A stretch of DNA of 64,000 bases, taken from the NCBI RefSeq assembly GCF_014202335.1, contig NZ_JACHGP010000014.1, positions 62,001 through 126,000 of the forward strand. Direction: 5' to 3'. Shown one piece after another: positions 32,208 to 39,190 of the stretch (positions within the stretch are counted from its first letter, which is position 1; every line of letters begins with the position of its first letter). The DNA is from Mycobacterium sp. AZCC_0083 (GTDB lineage Bacteria; Actinomycetota; Actinomycetes; Mycobacteriales; Mycobacteriaceae). Made by a program: the position numbers and the translations under genes. The notes under the pieces were generated by a model. The model was not told the DNA's origin and searched no databases. It saw nothing but the letters and a program-made list of their open reading frames with translations.

Positions 32208-33176
32208 TTAGCCGGTGACGGCCGCCGACAGCTCGGCGAGCCGTTGCGTCTCCTGCTCGCTCAGCGCGATCTTCATCGCCCCGGCGGCCTCCTTGGCATG
32301 GTGCGGTTTCGACGCGCCGGGGATCGCGACGACGGTGTCGCCGTAGTAGGTGATCAGCCACGCGAGGGCGATCTGGCTGATCGACGCATCGTGAGTAGCC
32401 GCGATCTCGCGCATGCCGTCGATCAGGGGAGCGGTGCGGTCCAGTCGCTTGTCGTTGATGCCGGTCATCAGCCGTCGCGCCCGCGGCAACTCTGCCACCA
32501 GGCTGCGGTCGTCGTGGAACTTTCCGGTGAGCATCCCGCTGGCCAACGGCGAGTAGGCGATCAACGTGACGCCGAGCCGTCGTGCGGTGTCCAGCACGCC
32601 GTTGGTCTCGATCTTGCGGTGCAAGAGGTTGATCTGAACTTGATTGGTGGCCAACGGGATTCCGCGCGCGGCCAGGGTTTCGTGCGCGATCTCCATCTGC
32701 CTTGCCGAGAAATTGCTGACTCCGACGGATCGGATGTCGCAGGCTTCCACCAGCCGGGCCATCGCCTCGACCTCGGTGCGCACGGGCGAGAAACTGCCGT
32801 AGCCCGTGTGAATCTGGTGCAGATCGACGGTGAAGGGGTCGAGCGCCACTTCCCGGTCACCGATGGTGCGCTCGATGCTCTTCGCGGTGCGCAGCAGCGG
32901 GGCCCACTTGGTGGCGACGGTGGCATCGCCCGGTTTGATGCCGGCGTACTCGAGGCCGCTGCTCAGGCGGCGTTCTGACTTGCCGCGCCCGTACGCCTCG
33001 GCGGTGTCGAACCAGTTGATCCCGCCGTCGACGGCGGTCTTGACGATCACGTCGACCTGCGATTGGGGGAGCGGACGAAAGAAGGCCGAAATCAGTCCCG
33101 CCCCGGAGAACTGCATCGTGCCTAGGCCGATCGGTGAAACGTGAATTCCGGTGTGTCCAAGCTCCCGAGTGCTCAT
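32208..33176 (-). CDS. Aldo/keto reductase
   Basis: A 322-residue (alpha/beta)8 NADPH-dependent reductase. Visible: GINWFDTAEAYGRGKSERRL with the catalytic Asp and Tyr, VATKW with the Lys, DLHQIHTGY where the His is present in shifted form, SVGVSNFSARQMEIA, and the cofactor loop VAIPGASKPHHAKEAAGAM. It reduces aldehydes or ketones; substrate unknown. ATG 33176 follows TATGCT by 7 bases on its strand, a leaderless pattern. The frame runs far upstream but that is the shadow of the TetR gene. It is divergent from, and probably controlled by, that TetR protein. Confidence 0.91.
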   Translation of the reverse strand: MSTRELGHTGIHVSPIGLGTMQFSGAGLISAFFRPLPQSQVDVIVKTAVDGGINWFDTAEAYGRGKSERRLSSGLEYAGIKPGDATVATKWAPLLRTAKSIERTIGDREVALDPFTVDLHQIHTGYGSFSPVRTEVEAMARLVEACDIRSVGVSNFSARQMEIAHETLAARGIPLATNQVQINLLHRKIETNGVLDTARRLGVTLIAYSPLASGMLTGKFHDDRSLVAELPRARRLMTGINDKRLDRTAPLIDGMREIAATHDASISQIALAWLITYYGDTVVAIPGASKPHHAKEAAGAMKIALSEQETQRLAELSAAVTG

Positions 33177-33183
33177 GAGACGA

Positions 33184-33189
33184 AGCATA
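33184..33189 (-). promoter_or_regulatory. Leaderless -10 box of the aldo/keto reductase gene
   Basis: TATGCT on the minus strand, 7 bases, then ATG 33176. Confidence 0.6.
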
Positions 33190-33197
33190 CATCGGGG

Positions 33198-33215
33198 CGA
33201 GACAATGATGTCTCG
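33198..33215. promoter_or_regulatory. TetR operator between AKR and TetR genes
   Basis: CGAGACAATGATGTCTCG is a perfect dyad with 7-bp arms and a 4-base centre. It covers the -35 positions of both leaderless promoters (TATGCT at 33184-33189 minus, TAGCAT at 33227-33232 plus), so one bound repressor would silence both genes. Confidence 0.75.
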
Positions 33216-33226
33216 TCCTGAGACGC

Positions 33227-33232
33227 TAGCAT
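33227..33232 (+). promoter_or_regulatory. Leaderless -10 box of the TetR gene
   Basis: TAGCAT, 6 bases, then GTG 33239. Confidence 0.6.
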
Positions 33233-33238
33233 TGGCGT

Positions 33239-33814
33239 GTGACGAATGCCGCCGGCACCACCGAACGGACTCGCGCGGTGATCCTCGAAGCCGCTGCGCG
33301 GGTGCTCGGCCGACGTCCCGACGCGGCGATGGCCGAGATCGCCGACGAGGCGGGCGTGGGCCGGGCCACGCTGTACCGGCACTTCCCGACGCGCGATTCG
33401 CTGTTGCAGGGCGCAGAAGAGGCCGGTATCGCCGAACTGACCGAGGGCATCGAGGCGGCGAACCTGGGCGGTCTCTCCGTCGAACGTGCAATCGCGAGGT
33501 TGACCAGCGTCTTCATGCGTACCGGCGCCAAGTACGCCGCCTTCATCACGCAGGACGAAGACCATCCGGACTCGGTCGACAAACAGCGTGTGATCCAGCC
33601 CGTGCGCGAAGTGATCGATCGCGGTGTGCGGGAAGGCGTGCTGCGCGCCGACCCGCCCACCGACGTGTTGTTCGAGATGTTCAGCGCCTTGCTCGAGCGC
33701 TCGCTGTGGCTCACGGTGGCGGGGACGATCACGCCCGAGGCGGCCACCGACGCCGTGGTGGACCTGTTCCTCGACGGTGCGCGAAAGGTAGGTCCCGCGC
33801 CCGTCGAGGCATAG
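33239..33814 (+). CDS. TetR-family repressor
   Basis: A 191-residue TetR protein: DNA-binding helices at about residues 10-55 (ILEAAARVLGRRPDAAMAEI, then DEAGVGRATLYRHFPTRDSL). The C-terminal part is a helical ligand domain. GTG 33239 has the leaderless pattern. A perfect dyad lies between it and the divergent aldo/keto reductase gene, so autoregulation and control of the reductase are very likely. Nine bases separate its stop from the adenylate cyclase gene, whose own -10 box overlaps this stop codon. Confidence 0.91.
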   Translation: MTNAAGTTERTRAVILEAAARVLGRRPDAAMAEIADEAGVGRATLYRHFPTRDSLLQGAEEAGIAELTEGIEAANLGGLSVERAIARLTSVFMRTGAKYAAFITQDEDHPDSVDKQRVIQPVREVIDRGVREGVLRADPPTDVLFEMFSALLERSLWLTVAGTITPEAATDAVVDLFLDGARKVGPAPVEA

Positions 33815-33817
33815 ATT
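33812..33817 (+). promoter_or_regulatory. Leaderless -10 box of adenylate cyclase 1
   Basis: TAGATT (its first three bases are the TetR stop codon), 6 bases, then GTG 33824. Confidence 0.55.
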
Positions 33818-33823
33818 GAGCGT

Positions 33824-34936
33824 GTGGCACCGGACGTCGACATCGAAGCGTTGGGCCTGCTAGACGGTCTCGACGGGCAGGCGCGCCAAGAGCGCGCCGA
33901 CCTGATCGCGTGGCTGCTCGCCCGGGGGTTCGACCTCGACCACATTCGCGGGTCGGTCGCCGCTCCGCTGATGTTGGCGGCCAACCGGGTGCTCGGCGAC
34001 GACGGGGACTACGTGTCTGCGCGCGAGGTCTGCGAGGAAGCCGGAATCGAGCTCGAACTGCTGCAGCGTCTGCACCGTTCCATGGGCCTGCCACGGATCG
34101 AGGATCCCGACGCGGCCGTGCTGCTGCGCGCAGACGCCGAGGCTGCGACGGGAGCGAAGTTCCTTCTCGACCTGGGCATCGCTCCCGACGACGCGGTTGC
34201 GGTCACGCGAGTGATGACGGAGAGCCTCGCGCATGCCGCCGCGATCATGCGAGAGTCAGCGCTGAAGACGCTGCTGCGGCCTGGCGTGACCGAGATCGAA
34301 ATCGCCGAAGCGTCGGAAGATCTCGCGCGTAGGGCCGCCCCGATGCTCGGGCCGATGATGGAGGACTTCATTCGCCTGCAACTGCGGCAGTCGTTTGCGA
34401 TCGAGGCAGTGAATGCCACCGAGCGGGCCGCGGGAGGACTGCCGGGTGCGCGCATGGTGACCGTGTGTTTCGCCGACCTCGCGGGCTTCACCACACTGGG
34501 TGAATCGCTACCGCCCGAAGAGCTGGAGCACGTCGCCAGCATGCTCGCCGAACTCGCCCACGAGGCGGCGATCAATCCCGTGCGGTTCGTCAAGTCGATC
34601 GGTGACGCCGTGATGCTCGTCTGCTTCGAGCCGGTGCCGCTCTTGCAGGCTGCGCTTGACCTGTCCGAGGCCGCGATCGCAAACGACTTGCCGCCGTTAC
34701 GGATTGGACTCGCGACCGGGTGCGCGGTCAGCCGGGCTGGCGACTGGTTCGGTAGTCCGGTGAACCTGGCCAGCCGCGTGACAGGCGCGGCCCGTCCCGG
34801 GGCCGTCCTCGCCGCCGAGTCGACGCGCGATGCCGTCGGCGGCGCGCGGGGTCTGGACTGGACGCCGATCGGCGCCCGGCGCCTCAAGGGCGTCAGCGAT
34901 GAGGCGAAGCTCTTCCGTGTCCGGCGGCTCGGCTGA
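33824..34936 (+). CDS. Class III adenylate cyclase, Rv1264 type (copy 1)
   Basis: A 370-residue soluble cyclase making cAMP from ATP. Residues 1-200 are the helical N-terminal regulatory domain of the Rv1264 type (autoinhibitory, pH-sensing in that enzyme); residues 210-370 are the catalytic domain. All canonical residues are present: metal Asp218 (CFADLAGFT) and Asp261, adenine-specifying Lys257 (VKSIGDAVML) and Asp307 (DWFGSPVNLASR), transition-state Asn314 and Arg318. Spacing equals Rv1264 within a few residues. It converges on the VOC gene with 4 bases between stops. A second copy with the same layout is encoded at 44342-45463; either could be the Rv1264 orthologue. Confidence 0.93.
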   Translation: MAPDVDIEALGLLDGLDGQARQERADLIAWLLARGFDLDHIRGSVAAPLMLAANRVLGDDGDYVSAREVCEEAGIELELLQRLHRSMGLPRIEDPDAAVLLRADAEAATGAKFLLDLGIAPDDAVAVTRVMTESLAHAAAIMRESALKTLLRPGVTEIEIAEASEDLARRAAPMLGPMMEDFIRLQLRQSFAIEAVNATERAAGGLPGARMVTVCFADLAGFTTLGESLPPEELEHVASMLAELAHEAAINPVRFVKSIGDAVMLVCFEPVPLLQAALDLSEAAIANDLPPLRIGLATGCAVSRAGDWFGSPVNLASRVTGAARPGAVLAAESTRDAVGGARGLDWTPIGARRLKGVSDEAKLFRVRRLG

Positions 34937-34940
34937 TGTC

Positions 34941-35408
34941 TCAGACGTTCTCGCTGGCCCATTCGGCCATCCGGCGGTCGCGCTCTTCGGCCGAGACGTC
35001 CTCGACGCGAGTCATCACCGTCCAGCGCTGACCGAACGGGTCGAGGATCGACGCGAAACGGTCGCCGGTGACGAAGGTCTGCGCAGGCTCGCGGATCGTC
35101 GCGCCTGCGTTTTCGGCCCGCGCGACGACATCGTCCACGTCGGGGCAGTACAGCGCAACGGAGTGAGTGACGAACTCGCCGCGCTCGGGTGCGGCCAGCT
35201 TGTAGGCCTCCTGCGGGTCGGATAGCTGCAGCCGGCCGCTACCGAAGTCCAGTTCGGCGTGCGCGACGATGCCGTTCGAGCCGCCCATCCGCTCGACGAG
35301 TTTGGCGCCGAACACCGAAACGTAGAAGTCGATCGCCTCGGCAGCGCCGTCGATGCACAGGAATGGGGTGAGGCTGGTGTAGCCCTCCGGAATTGGTTTG
35401 ACGCTCAT
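34941..35408 (-). CDS. VOC (glyoxalase/PhnB-like) protein
   Basis: A 155-residue vicinal-oxygen-chelate protein of the PhnB-like group: EGYTSLTPFLCIDGAAEAID, FYVSVFGAKLVERM and SILDPFGQRWTVMTRVEDVS. It lacks a clear full set of metal ligands, so enzyme function is uncertain; such proteins are often lyases, dioxygenases or drug-binding proteins. ATG 35408 starts the domain; the long open frame upstream is shadow of the AraC gene. It is divergent from the AraC-type regulator with 27 bases between starts. Confidence 0.88.
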   Translation of the reverse strand: MSVKPIPEGYTSLTPFLCIDGAAEAIDFYVSVFGAKLVERMGGSNGIVAHAELDFGSGRLQLSDPQEAYKLAAPERGEFVTHSVALYCPDVDDVVARAENAGATIREPAQTFVTGDRFASILDPFGQRWTVMTRVEDVSAEERDRRMAEWASENV

Positions 35409-35423
35409 GTCTCCCGATCTTCG

Positions 35424-35429
35424 TAGGGT
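35424..35429 (+). promoter_or_regulatory. Leaderless -10 box of the AraC gene
   Basis: TAGGGT, 6 bases, then GTG 35436. Confidence 0.6.
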
Positions 35430-35435
35430 GGTGCG

Positions 35436-36263
35436 GTGGCAGCTTGGAAAAACGCGACAGAAGCCCCGATGCGCGGACTCGTCGGCCGCGCGAATACGAC
35501 GGCGGCGTTCGACCTCGCTCGGTGGGCGCCATCGGATGCCACCGCGGAGTTCGTCGAACACTTCTGGTCGGTGAGCTGGGACCTGCGCGGGCAGGAGCCG
35601 GTCGACAGCGCGGTGATCACGTTTCCGTCGCTGCACCTCACCCACGAGTGGGGCAGTGATGGCCCGCGCCATGGGTTTTCGCTGCCGAACACGTTGGTGC
35701 ACGGCGTGGTCGAGCGGGTGTTCCGCACCACCATCAGCGAGCGCGGCGCCGTGGTCGGGGCGCGATTCCGGCCAGGCGGGTTCACGGCTCGCTTCGACCG
35801 GGACGCCGCCCCGCTGACTGGGCGGGTGCAACCCGCCGACGACGAATTATTCGGTGCGTCAATACGTCTCGACGATGACGTCGAGTCGGCATCGAGCGGC
35901 CTCGACGACGCCATTGCCGCAGGTACCCAAGAGCGCGACCCGACCTATGCGGCGCTGACCGGGCTGGTCGACCGGATCCGCGACGACGACACGTTGCACC
36001 GCGTCGACCAGGTCATGACGCATTCGCCGTGGAGTTCGCGCACCACGCAGCGGGTGTTTCGTCGCTACGTCGGTGTTCCGGTGAAATGGGTCTTGTGCCG
36101 CTACCGGTTGCAGCATGCGGCGCTGGAGATCGAGACGGATCCGTCGGTCGACTTCGCCGACCTCGCGGTCCGACTGGGCTGGTACGACCAGGCACACTTC
36201 ATCAACGACTTCCGTTCGATGCTCGGGTGCACGCCCGGCGAATACGCCGCCCGATACGGCTAG
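35436..36263 (+). CDS. AraC-family transcriptional regulator
   Basis: A 275-residue regulator. The N-terminal half (APSDATAEFVEHFWSVSWDL, ITFPSLHLTHEWG) is the DUF6597-like sensor domain common in AraC proteins of this kind. The C-terminal half carries the two helix-turn-helix units (WSSRTTQRVFRRYVGVPVKW and FADLAVRLGWYDQAHFINDF), ending CTPGEYAAR. It is divergent from the VOC gene and probably regulates it; no perfect dyad is visible in the 27-base gap. GTG 35436 has the leaderless pattern; an in-frame ATG lies 11 codons on. Confidence 0.9.
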   Translation: MAAWKNATEAPMRGLVGRANTTAAFDLARWAPSDATAEFVEHFWSVSWDLRGQEPVDSAVITFPSLHLTHEWGSDGPRHGFSLPNTLVHGVVERVFRTTISERGAVVGARFRPGGFTARFDRDAAPLTGRVQPADDELFGASIRLDDDVESASSGLDDAIAAGTQERDPTYAALTGLVDRIRDDDTLHRVDQVMTHSPWSSRTTQRVFRRYVGVPVKWVLCRYRLQHAALEIETDPSVDFADLAVRLGWYDQAHFINDFRSMLGCTPGEYAARYG

Positions 36264-36276
36264 CAGAATGGCCTGA

Positions 36277-37665
36277 ATGGACCCTCGTGATCTCGTCTAC
36301 GCCGGTGCTGCCGAGCAGGCTCGCCTGCTCGCCGCGGGCACCGTCACCGCGCCGGCACTGCTGGACGTCTACCTGGACCGCATTGCTCGGCTGGACCCCG
36401 AATTGCGTTCCTACCGAGTCGTTCTCACCGACTCCGCCCGCCGGGAGGCGGCGGCGGCCCAGGACCGGCTGGACGCGGGGGAGCGGCTGCCGTTGCTCGG
36501 CGTGCCGATCGCGATCAAGGACGACGTCGACGTCGCCGGTGAGGTCACCACCTACGGGACCAGCGCACACGGGCCCGCCCGCACGCAGGATGCCGAGGTG
36601 GTGCGTCGGCTGCGTGAGGCCGGCGCCGTGATCGTCGGCAAGACCACGGTTCCCGAGATGATGATCTGGCCGTTTACCGAGACCTTGACGTTCGGGGCGA
36701 CCCGCAACCCGTGGAACACGGAGTTCGCGCCGGGAGGCAGCAGCGGCGGCAGCGGAGCGGCCATGGCGGCCGGACTTGCCGCGCTGGCGTTGGGTTCCGA
36801 CGGCATGGGCTCGATCCGCATCCCGTCGACGTGGGGCGGGCTGTTCGGCATGAAGCCACAACGCGATCGGGTGCCGCTGGCGCCGCACGACGGGGCGTGG
36901 TGCGGGCTGAGCGTCAACGGCCCGCTCGCACGGACCGTCGAGGACGCCGCACTGTTCCTCGACGTGACGGCCACCGATGCGCCCGACGGCGGCTTCGTCG
37001 CCGCGGCGGCGCGCGCACCGGGCCGGCTGCGGATCGCCTTGAGCACCAAGGTGCCGCCTCCGCTGGCCGCGCGGATCGGCAAGGCACAACGGGCCGCCGT
37101 CGCCGAGGCGGGCGCACTCCTGCGCGAGCTTGGCCACGACGTCGTCGAACGCGATCCCGACTATCCGCCAAGCGCGGTGTACGGCCAGGCGCTGCCGCGC
37201 TACTTCCGCGGCGTCCACGACGACGTCGCAGCGCTGCCGCGGCCCCAACGCCTCGACCGTCGCACCCGCACCTTCGCCAGGATCGGCGGGTTGGTGTCGG
37301 ACCGGAGGGTGTCCGCGATGAGCACGGCCGAGGCTGAGGTCACCGCCCGCGTCACCGCAATCTTCGACGACGTCGACGTGCTGATCACGCCGGGCACGGC
37401 AGTCGGGCCGCCGCGCGTCGGCGCCTATCAGCGCCGCGGTGCCATCTCGACGCTGGCGCTGGTGGCGTCGCGCGTGCCGTTCCAGGCGATCTTCAACGTG
37501 ACGGGTCAGCCGGCCGCGGTCGTGCCGTGGGGACTGGACGGCAACGGGATTCCGACGTCGATCCAGATCGTCGGCAGGCCGTTCGACGAGGCGACGCTGC
37601 TATCGCTCGGCACGCAGATCGAGTCCGCAAGGCCGTGGGCGCACCGTCGTCCGCCGGTCGACTAG
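36277..37665 (+). CDS. amiB2: Amidase AmiB2 (amidase signature family)
   Basis: A 462-residue Ser-cisSer-Lys amidase that hydrolyses amides to acids. Lys81 is in VPIAIKDDVDVAGEVT; the Gly/Ser loop APGGSSGGSGAAMAAGLA supplies cis-Ser155; the nucleophile Ser179 is in SDGMGSIRIPS. The rest follows the family (LFGMKPQRDR, NGPLARTVEDAAL, TPGTAVGPP). Position after the HIT gene and near an Rv1264-type cyclase agrees with Rv1263. Natural substrate unknown. Its stop overlaps the convergent antigen-85 gene by 4 bases. Confidence 0.93.
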   Translation: MDPRDLVYAGAAEQARLLAAGTVTAPALLDVYLDRIARLDPELRSYRVVLTDSARREAAAAQDRLDAGERLPLLGVPIAIKDDVDVAGEVTTYGTSAHGPARTQDAEVVRRLREAGAVIVGKTTVPEMMIWPFTETLTFGATRNPWNTEFAPGGSSGGSGAAMAAGLAALALGSDGMGSIRIPSTWGGLFGMKPQRDRVPLAPHDGAWCGLSVNGPLARTVEDAALFLDVTATDAPDGGFVAAAARAPGRLRIALSTKVPPPLAARIGKAQRAAVAEAGALLRELGHDVVERDPDYPPSAVYGQALPRYFRGVHDDVAALPRPQRLDRRTRTFARIGGLVSDRRVSAMSTAEAEVTARVTAIFDDVDVLITPGTAVGPPRVGAYQRRGAISTLALVASRVPFQAIFNVTGQPAAVVPWGLDGNGIPTSIQIVGRPFDEATLLSLGTQIESARPWAHRRPPVD

Positions 37666-38618
37666 CGAGCTCCCAGAGAGCGCTGAATGTCGGGCTTCAT
37701 TGCCTGCAACTGCGCTCCCCAGTACGCCCACGTATGCGTGCCGGTGGGCGGGAAGTTGAACGTCGCGTTCTTGCCACCCGCGGCCACGTAGGCGTTCTGG
37801 AAGGTCAGGTTGGACTTCAGCGTGAAGTTCTCGAGGAACTGCTGGGGAATGCCACTGGCCGCGCCCTCCAAATCGCCGGGTGTTCCGCTGCCGCAGTAGA
37901 TCCACAGGCGGGTGCCGTTGGCGACGAGCGGGGCGACGTTGACCGTGGGGTCATTGCGCGTCCATGCCGGATCGCCGGGTGGACCCCACATCGCGCCGGG
38001 ATTGAACCCGCCGGAGTCGTTCATCGCGAGACCGACGAGCGGCGGCCAGAACGGATCGGACAGGTTGAGGAAGCCCGACAACGAACCGGCGTACCTGAAC
38101 CGGTTCGGGTGGTACATCGCGTACACGAGTGCGGTCGATCCACTCATCGACAGACCGACGGCGGCGTTGCCGCTCTCCGAGATGCCCTTGTTCTTCGCCA
38201 GCCACGCGGGCAACTCGCTGGTCAGGAACGTTTCCCACCTGTAGGTCTGGGTGGTGCCGTTGCCTACCGCCGGCTCGTACCAGTCGGTGTAGAAGCTGGA
38301 CATGCCGCCGACGGGCATGACCAGGGATAGGCCGGACTCGTAGAACCACTCGAACGCCGCGGTGTTGATGTCCCACCCGTTGAAGTCGTCCTGGGCCCGC
38401 AGTCCGTCCAGAAGATAGACGGCGTGGGAGCCGCCGCCCTGAAACTCGATGCGGACATTGCGGCCCATCGCCGCCGACGGTACCTCCAGATATTCGATGG
38501 GCAGCCCTGGCCGGGAGAAGGCGTTGGCCGTACCCGCGCTCGCGATGCCCGTCAGGCCGGCGATGACGACGAACGCCATGCCGATGCCCAGCAATTTGTT
38601 GACGATGTTGCGCCTCAT
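37662..38618 (-). CDS. Antigen 85-type mycolyltransferase
   Basis: A 318-residue secreted esterase that moves mycolic acids between trehalose mycolates and arabinogalactan. A signal peptide is cut before FSRPGLPIEYLEVPSAAMGR, the standard start of mature antigen 85. The triad is complete: nucleophile Ser157 in GLSMSGS, Glu263 in QFLENF and His295 in GTHTW; spacing is near that of Ag85A-C (S124/E228/H260). Family stretches TRNDPTVNVAPLVANGTRLW and AYWGAQLQAMKPDIQRSLGA are clear. No such gene is at this place in M. tuberculosis, so this is an additional paralogue. It is probably active. Which of fbpA/B/C it is closest to cannot be said. Confidence 0.93.
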   Translation of the reverse strand: MRRNIVNKLLGIGMAFVVIAGLTGIASAGTANAFSRPGLPIEYLEVPSAAMGRNVRIEFQGGGSHAVYLLDGLRAQDDFNGWDINTAAFEWFYESGLSLVMPVGGMSSFYTDWYEPAVGNGTTQTYRWETFLTSELPAWLAKNKGISESGNAAVGLSMSGSTALVYAMYHPNRFRYAGSLSGFLNLSDPFWPPLVGLAMNDSGGFNPGAMWGPPGDPAWTRNDPTVNVAPLVANGTRLWIYCGSGTPGDLEGAASGIPQQFLENFTLKSNLTFQNAYVAAGGKNATFNFPPTGTHTWAYWGAQLQAMKPDIQRSLGAR

Positions 38619-38672
38619 CGCTCGGGATTACCCCTAATGAGGGGACCACCAAACCCGCCGACGGCGCTACCG

Positions 38673-39176
38673 CTAGCCGACCTCGCGCCACCGCACGAGC
38701 TTGTCCGCGAAGGTCATGGGCAGCGCCCCGCTGCTCGATGGCAACCGGACGGCGGAAAGCGCGGTGTCGACGTGGCGCTCGAACAAGTCGAACGCCGTCA
38801 GTCCGTTGACGAACACCCGCTCGATCGTCGGGTAGTCGGTGAGCAGCGGCCCGAAGTCGTTCACCACCAATGACTTCCGGTCGATCTTGGCATCCATGCT
38901 GCCTGCCCGACGGCAGCTATGCACGACGTCCCACAAGGCGACGCCGTGCTGCGTCACCGCTGAGATCCGCCGTTCGTAGGGCAGGTCGGGGTCGAAGCCG
39001 AACACGGCTCCGAGCAGCGGCCAGAACTGGTTGCGTCTGTTGGCGTAGTACTCACCGGACTGCAGCGACCGCTCACTCGGGAACGAGCCGAGGATCAGCA
39101 CCCGCGCACCGTCGCCCACCACGGGTGTCAGCCCCTCGCGCAGCGGTTCGGTCATCACCTCAAATGATGCACCCAT
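38673..39176 (-). CDS. DNA-deoxyinosine glycosylase (UDG superfamily, family 6 type)
   Basis: About 167 residues of the hypoxanthine/xanthine-DNA glycosylase group of the uracil-DNA glycosylase superfamily, which removes deaminated adenine. Signature: VLILGSFPSERSLQSGEYYA then NRRNQFWPLLGAVFGF, and the C-terminal motif RLPSSSGA (usual LPSTSPA). ATG 39176 overlaps the stop of the upstream monooxygenase gene as TGATG. A second ATG at 39155 also lies in a TGATG context because 21 bases are duplicated at the junction. The frame open further upstream is shadow. Confidence 0.87.
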   Translation of the reverse strand: MGASFEVMTEPLREGLTPVVGDGARVLILGSFPSERSLQSGEYYANRRNQFWPLLGAVFGFDPDLPYERRISAVTQHGVALWDVVHSCRRAGSMDAKIDRKSLVVNDFGPLLTDYPTIERVFVNGLTAFDLFERHVDTALSAVRLPSSSGALPMTFADKLVRWREVG

Positions 39177-39190
39177 CAACTCAAATGATG
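39159..39190. repeat. 21-bp-spaced direct repeat at a TGATG stop-start junction
   Basis: CTCAAATGATG occurs at 39159-39169 and 39180-39190. On the coding (minus) strand each copy reads CATCATTTGAG followed by G/T-TGATG, so both the stop and start signals of the coupling are duplicated. It gives the glycosylase an optional 7-residue N-terminal extension (SFEL/SFEV repeat). Confidence 0.8.
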
